From assembly GCA_026636295.1 (NCBI GenBank), contig CP089459.1, forward strand, positions 1 through 64,000: a stretch of 64,000 bases of DNA, read 5' to 3'. Under the pieces are notes generated by a model. The model was not told where the DNA came from. It saw nothing but the letters and a program-made list of their open reading frames with translations, and made no database searches. This document shows positions 60,460 to 64,000 of the stretch, piece by piece. Within the stretch, counting starts at the first letter, position 1; each line of letters starts with the position of its first letter. The translations under genes were made by a program, and so were the position numbers. The DNA is from Medakamo hakoo. Taxonomy: Eukaryota; Chlorophyta; Trebouxiophyceae; Coccomyxaceae.

Positions 60460-63376
60460 ATGGCGTCCGACCCTGCAGCCGCGCCGGAAACTGTGTCCCC
60501 GGCATCCTTCCTGCTGGCCGTGCACTGCAAGAAAACCGAGCCCGTCGACCTGAAAGGGCCCATCAGCAAATATGCCAAGTCCGCGTTTGGCGGCACCCAG
60601 GCGCACGACGCGGCGGATGACGCGGCGAGCTTGCAGCAGATGCGCAATGAAGCCGCGGGGCTGACGGGCTCGCTGACCGAACTGCGCGAGACGCTGGCCA
60701 AGTGAGTTGGGAGGGCGGAGTGGAGGAGGGAGGGGGGGGGGGGACGTTCCCCTCCCTCGTCTTTTTTCGATGCCCATTCGCTCCCGCGGGTTCGCGCCTC
60801 CTTGCCCTGTCCTGTCCTCTCACGCCGCCCGCCACCCACGCCCGCCCACTCCAGGTACTACCGCGCCCTCTGCCTGGTCGAGTCGCGGTTCCCCATCTCC
60901 GCAGACCGGGACCATGTGGCCGTCACGTTCACCTGGTGAGTGTGGAGTGTGGGCCGTGCGGCAGAGAACAGCGCGCCGCGCTCCCCCCAGCGGACACCCC
61001 CCCCCCTCCCCTCCCCATCCACCCACCCACCCACCCACCCACCCACCCACCCACCCACCCACCCACCTACTACCCACACACACTCACACACACGCACACA
61101 GGTACGACGCCTTCCGCGCCACCAAATCGGCCGAGCAGGCGTCCATCCACTTTGAAAAGGCGGCCATCCTGTTCAACGTGGCGGCGGTCCTGACGCAGGC
61201 GGCGCTGGCGGCCGACCGGTCCAGCGACGGCGGGCTGAAGGACGCAGCCAAAAAATTCCAGGAGGCGGCGGGCGTGTTTGGGGCCTTGCGCGACGGGCCG
61301 GCCCTGAAGGTGGAGGCGCCCCGGCCCGTGGACGTCGGCCCGGAGTGCGCGGCCATGCTGGAGGCCCTGTGCCTGGCCCAGGCCCAGGAGCTGACGTACG
61401 AGAAGGCGCGGCTGGACGGCAAGGCGCCGTCCGTCCTGGCCCGCCTCGCGAAGCAGGCGTCCCTGTACTATGAGGCCGTGTGCCGGGCGCTGGCCGCCCC
61501 GCCCCTGTCCACGCACTTTGACAAGTCGTGGACGACGCACGCGTCCGTCAAGGCCGGCCTGTACGCGGGCGAGGCGGGCGCCGCGTCGGCCGCGGGGCTG
61601 CACGCCGACGACGACGTCGCGACCGAGATCGCCCGCCTGCGGGAGGTCACGTCGGCCCTCGCGCCCGCGCGGGCCCAGGCCAAAGCCTGCGCGCGGGAGC
61701 TGGCGGACGCGCTGGCGGCCCTGGACGGCCGGCTGACGACCGCCCTGGCCCGGGCGGAGCGGGAAAACGCGACCGTCTACCTGCAGCGCGTCCCGCCCGC
61801 GGCCGACCTGCCGCCCATCGCGCCCGCGTCCCTCGTCAAGCCGCTCCCGCCGACCGACCTGGACGGGTCGGCGGACGCGGCGACGGGCCTGTTCGCCGGC
61901 ATCGTCCCCGACTCGTCCGCCAAGGCGCTGTCGACGTACACGGCGCGCGTCGACGACCTGGTCCGGTCCCAGGTCGGGCGGTTGGAGGGCGCGACCGACG
62001 ACGCGCGCACGGCCCTGGCGGCCTGGGGCGTGACCGAGCTGCTGGCCCCCCTCGACCCTGCCGGCGGGTCCGCCGCCGCGGCCGCTGCCATCCCGGACGG
62101 CCTGCGGGCGGAGCTGGCTGCCCTGGCCGACGCGGGCGGCCCGCGCGCGCTGCAAGACACCATCGCCGAAATCGCGGGGCTGCGCGCCGCCGTGGAAGCC
62201 GACCTGGCGCGGCTGGAGGGCGACGTCGACCGGGAAGCGTCCGAGGACGCGGACCTGCGGTCCCGCCACGGCGAAGCGCGCTGGTCGCGCCCCGCGTCGA
62301 GCGCCCTGAATTCCGGCATCAAAGAAAAACTGGCCGGGTACCGTGCCAACCTGGCCGCCGCCGGCGAGTCGGACGCCCGGCTGACGGCCCGGCTGCGAGA
62401 CAACGCGGCCGGGTTCGGGGACCTCACCCCCGCAGGCGCGGCGGCGGCGCTGCCGCGGCTGAAACCGCCGCTCGTCAGCGTCGCGGGCGAAAAGCCAGAG
62501 GCGTCGCTCACCCGCCTGCGCGCCGCGGTCGCGGCCGTGGACGCCCTGGGCGCCGAACGCGCCGCCCTCGAAGACGCCATCAAGGTCGAACGCAACCGGG
62601 ACAACCCACTGCCGCGCATGCTGGCCGGCGGGGCGGCCGGCGGGTCGGGCGCGGGCACCGGCCCCGCGGCTCTCGAGGCGCTGTTCAAGGAAGAGCTGGC
62701 CAAGTACGACCCCCTCATCGCGCGCGTGGACGCCTCGCTGGCCCGCCAGGACGAGGTGCTGGCGGAGGTGGAAGCCGCGGCGGCGGCCTTCAAGCGCGCG
62801 TACGGCGTGGACGAGTGGAAGGCGGCCGTGGCCGAGAAGGCGGCGGGCCTGCGCGGCCGGGTCGAAACCTTCCGCGAGCTGCGCGACAACCTGGGCGAGG
62901 GCCTGCGCTTTTACGTCGCGCTGCGCGAAGCCGTGGGCTCGCTGGCCGCCCAGGCGGCCGACTTCGTCGCCGGCCGCCGCCTGCAGCGGGACGACATGCT
63001 GGAAGCGCTGCGGCGCAGCGACGCGTCTGCGGGCGGCGCGGCTGCCGGGCTGGCCGGCCTCTCGCTCGGCGGCGGCGGCCAGCCCCCGCCGCAGTACGCC
63101 TATCCTCCCCCCGCCGCCGCCCCTCCCCCTCCCGCCTACCAGTACGCGCCGCCTGCCTACTACGGCGCGGGCGGCGGCGGCGGCGCGGCGCCCGCGGGGG
63201 CGTTCGGCGCGGCCGCGCCGCCGCAACCCGGCGCGGGCGGTGGCGCGCCCGCCTACTACAACGCGGGCGGCGGGCAGCCTCACGGCGGGGCGGCGCCCCA
63301 ACAGCCGCGCCCGCCCCAGGGCCCGTCGGACAACCCGCTGGCGGACTTGGTGGGGTGGCTGGCCGGGAAACGGTGA
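60460..63376 (+). CDS. ALIX: ALIX/BRO1-domain ESCRT-associated protein
   Basis: Bridges ESCRT-III and cargo in multivesicular body sorting and membrane scission. 865 aa in three exons: 60460-60701, 60855-60935, 61102-63376. The Bro1 domain includes LKGPISKYAKSAFG, LRETLAKYYRALCLVESRFPIS, VTFTWYDAFR, ASIHFEKAAILFNVAAVLTQ, MLEALCLAQAQELTYEKAR, ASLYYEAV. The V-shaped coiled-coil domain follows, with a Pro/Gly-linked region then a long C-terminal helix. A C-terminal Pro/Tyr/Gln/Gly-rich tail (QYAYPPPA, YQYAPPAYYG) parallels the proline-rich region of animal and plant ALIX. The gene lies 84 bp from the divergent WDR89-like start. Intron 2 ends in (CCCA)n then (CA)n. Confidence 0.93.
61017..61068 (+). 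repeat. (CCAC/ACCC)n minisatellite in ALIX intron 2
   Basis: About a dozen ACCC units followed by a short (AC)n stretch before the acceptor of intron 2. On the opposite strand the GGGT units could form G-quadruplex. It is one example of the C/A-rich acceptor-side tracts seen throughout the window. Confidence 0.85.
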
Positions 63377-63639
63377 ACAATGTGGGGGGTGGGTGGGTGG
63401 GGTGGGAGAGGTGTGTGTGTGTGTTTTGCCGAGGGGGGAGAGAGGGAGAGGGAGAGGGAGGGAACGACAAAGGAGGGCGAGGGAGGACGTGCGCGCGCTG
63501 TGGGCTGTGCGCGCCACACACGCTCGTGAGCGCGGGGAGCAAGGCAGGGGGAGAGGCCAGGGCGCCCTGTGGGTTTTGGTCGTGTTGCTGGGTGGTGCCC
63601 GTCCCCCCCAAAAGTCCCCCTCCCACCCCGCGCCCCCTC
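63377..63639. other. Convergent 3' region between ALIX and APC13
   Basis: Contains (GT)n at 63412-63424 and a GA-rich block at 63434-63465. No exon is recognised. Confidence 0.4.
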
Positions 63640-63897
63640 CTACTGCATCTCGGCCAGCCCCAGCTCGCCCCACCGCGGCTCCGCCGGCGCCGCCGGGTCC
63701 GCGACCGTGCCTCCCACCCCGCCCCCACTCCCGCCGGGTCCGCCCCCGCCCACCTCGTCCGGGTCGTCGGACGGCGGCGGCACGCCGGGCGGCAGCGGCA
63801 CGTCGTCGTCGGGCAGGCCCTCGCCCAGCCACGCGTCGTCCAGGATGTCGAGCAGGTGGGTGGGGAAGATGAGGGAAAAGGGGATGGTGGACGCCAT
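63640..63897 (-). CDS. APC13: Anaphase-promoting complex subunit 13 (APC13 / BONSAI-like)
   Basis: Small stabilising subunit of the APC/C ubiquitin ligase TPR arm. Single exon, 85 aa. Conserved LLDILDDAW, GLPDDDVPLPP (plant BONSAI: TLPDDDLPLPP) and PRWGELGLAEMQ (plant: WRDLALD; animal: KWTDLALQYL). The central region is an added Gly/Pro-rich linker. The ATG at 63897 gives MASTIPFSLIFP before the first conserved helix. Neighbouring rightward gene is ALIX (convergent, 264 bp between stops). Confidence 0.82.
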   Translation of the reverse strand: MASTIPFSLIFPTHLLDILDDAWLGEGLPDDDVPLPPGVPPPSDDPDEVGGGGPGGSGGGVGGTVADPAAPAEPRWGELGLAEMQ

Positions 63898-64000
63898 GCG
63901 CGCAGGCTGCTGCTGCTGTGGTGGTTGCGGCGTGGAGAGGGCGCGCGCGCGCGCGTGTGCGTGTGTGTGAGAGGGGGGTGGGGCGGGCGGCGGGCGGGGA
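63898..64000. other. Window edge: promoter side of APC13
   Basis: Alternating CG and GT dinucleotides (about 63940-63968) upstream of APC13. The next gene is not visible. Confidence 0.3.

Noticed and set aside
1-64000. Transposons, LTR elements, virus-derived elements, rRNA genes
   Set aside because: No reverse transcriptase, integrase, transposase, capsid or long terminal repeat was recognised, and no rRNA core sequence is present. Degenerate remnants could be missed without database searches.

Overview
This is the end of a nuclear chromosome from a very GC-rich, intron-containing photosynthetic eukaryote, most likely a green alga. The first ~110 bases are telomeric CCCTAA repeats (TTAGGG on the other strand) with a plant-type CCCTAAA unit mixed in. 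Genes follow at once and are closely packed on both strands, with GT-AG introns of roughly 60-600 bp (donors mostly GTGAGT or GTGCGT, acceptors CAG after C/A-rich tracts). The green-lineage assignment rests on an SS4-type starch synthase, a plant-type ACX4 acyl-CoA oxidase, a KRP-like CDK inhibitor domain, a BONSAI-like APC13, a DUF4336 protein and a B3-like repeat protein. The species cannot be named from the sequence alone. I found no tRNA, rRNA, CRISPR array, transposon or virus-derived element.

Region 1 (1-15,000) is subtelomeric. It holds a minus-strand gene with a domain repeated three times that resembles a plant B3 fold, an SLT/SAC1-type anion transporter carrying four RCK_C-like domains, and a minus-strand run of three genes for secreted proteins. 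These three are a collagen-like Gly-X-Y protein whose collagen introns all split glycine-position codons, and two tandem paralogues of an unrecognised secreted family that share only one intron position. A ~100 bp AT-rich patch between the two paralogues looks like inserted organellar DNA.

Region 2 (15,000-29,300) carries a two-KH RNA-binding protein, starch synthase SS4, a large Nudix-domain protein, the rRNA-processing factor CGR1/CCDC86, ACX4 with a peroxisomal PTS2 signal on a tiny first exon, and a secreted GH43 glycosidase.

Region 3 (29,900-44,000) carries a DHX57/DExH-type RNA helicase, a membrane-anchored staphylococcal-nuclease-like protein, an unrecognised RG-rich protein, a bestrophin-like anion channel, the nucleoporin NUP85 (frame broken at a run of nine G) and a DUF4336 plastid-type protein.

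Region 4 (44,000-64,000) carries tubulin cofactor D, CDT2 (with a PIP-box-like motif), WDR5, a KRP/CDI CDK inhibitor, a small unknown basic protein, complex I subunit NDUFS8, a small UQCC3/CBP4-like membrane protein, a secreted SIMPL protein, a WDR89-like protein, ALIX and APC13. Several of these act in cell-cycle ubiquitination or CDK control (CDT2, CDI, APC13), but the sequence does not show that they are co-regulated. Many neighbours are divergent with 100-300 bp between start codons, or convergent with about 70-120 bp between stop codons, so there is little unassigned space.

Exon boundaries were placed by eye using splice consensus plus reading-frame and family continuity. They need transcript confirmation.
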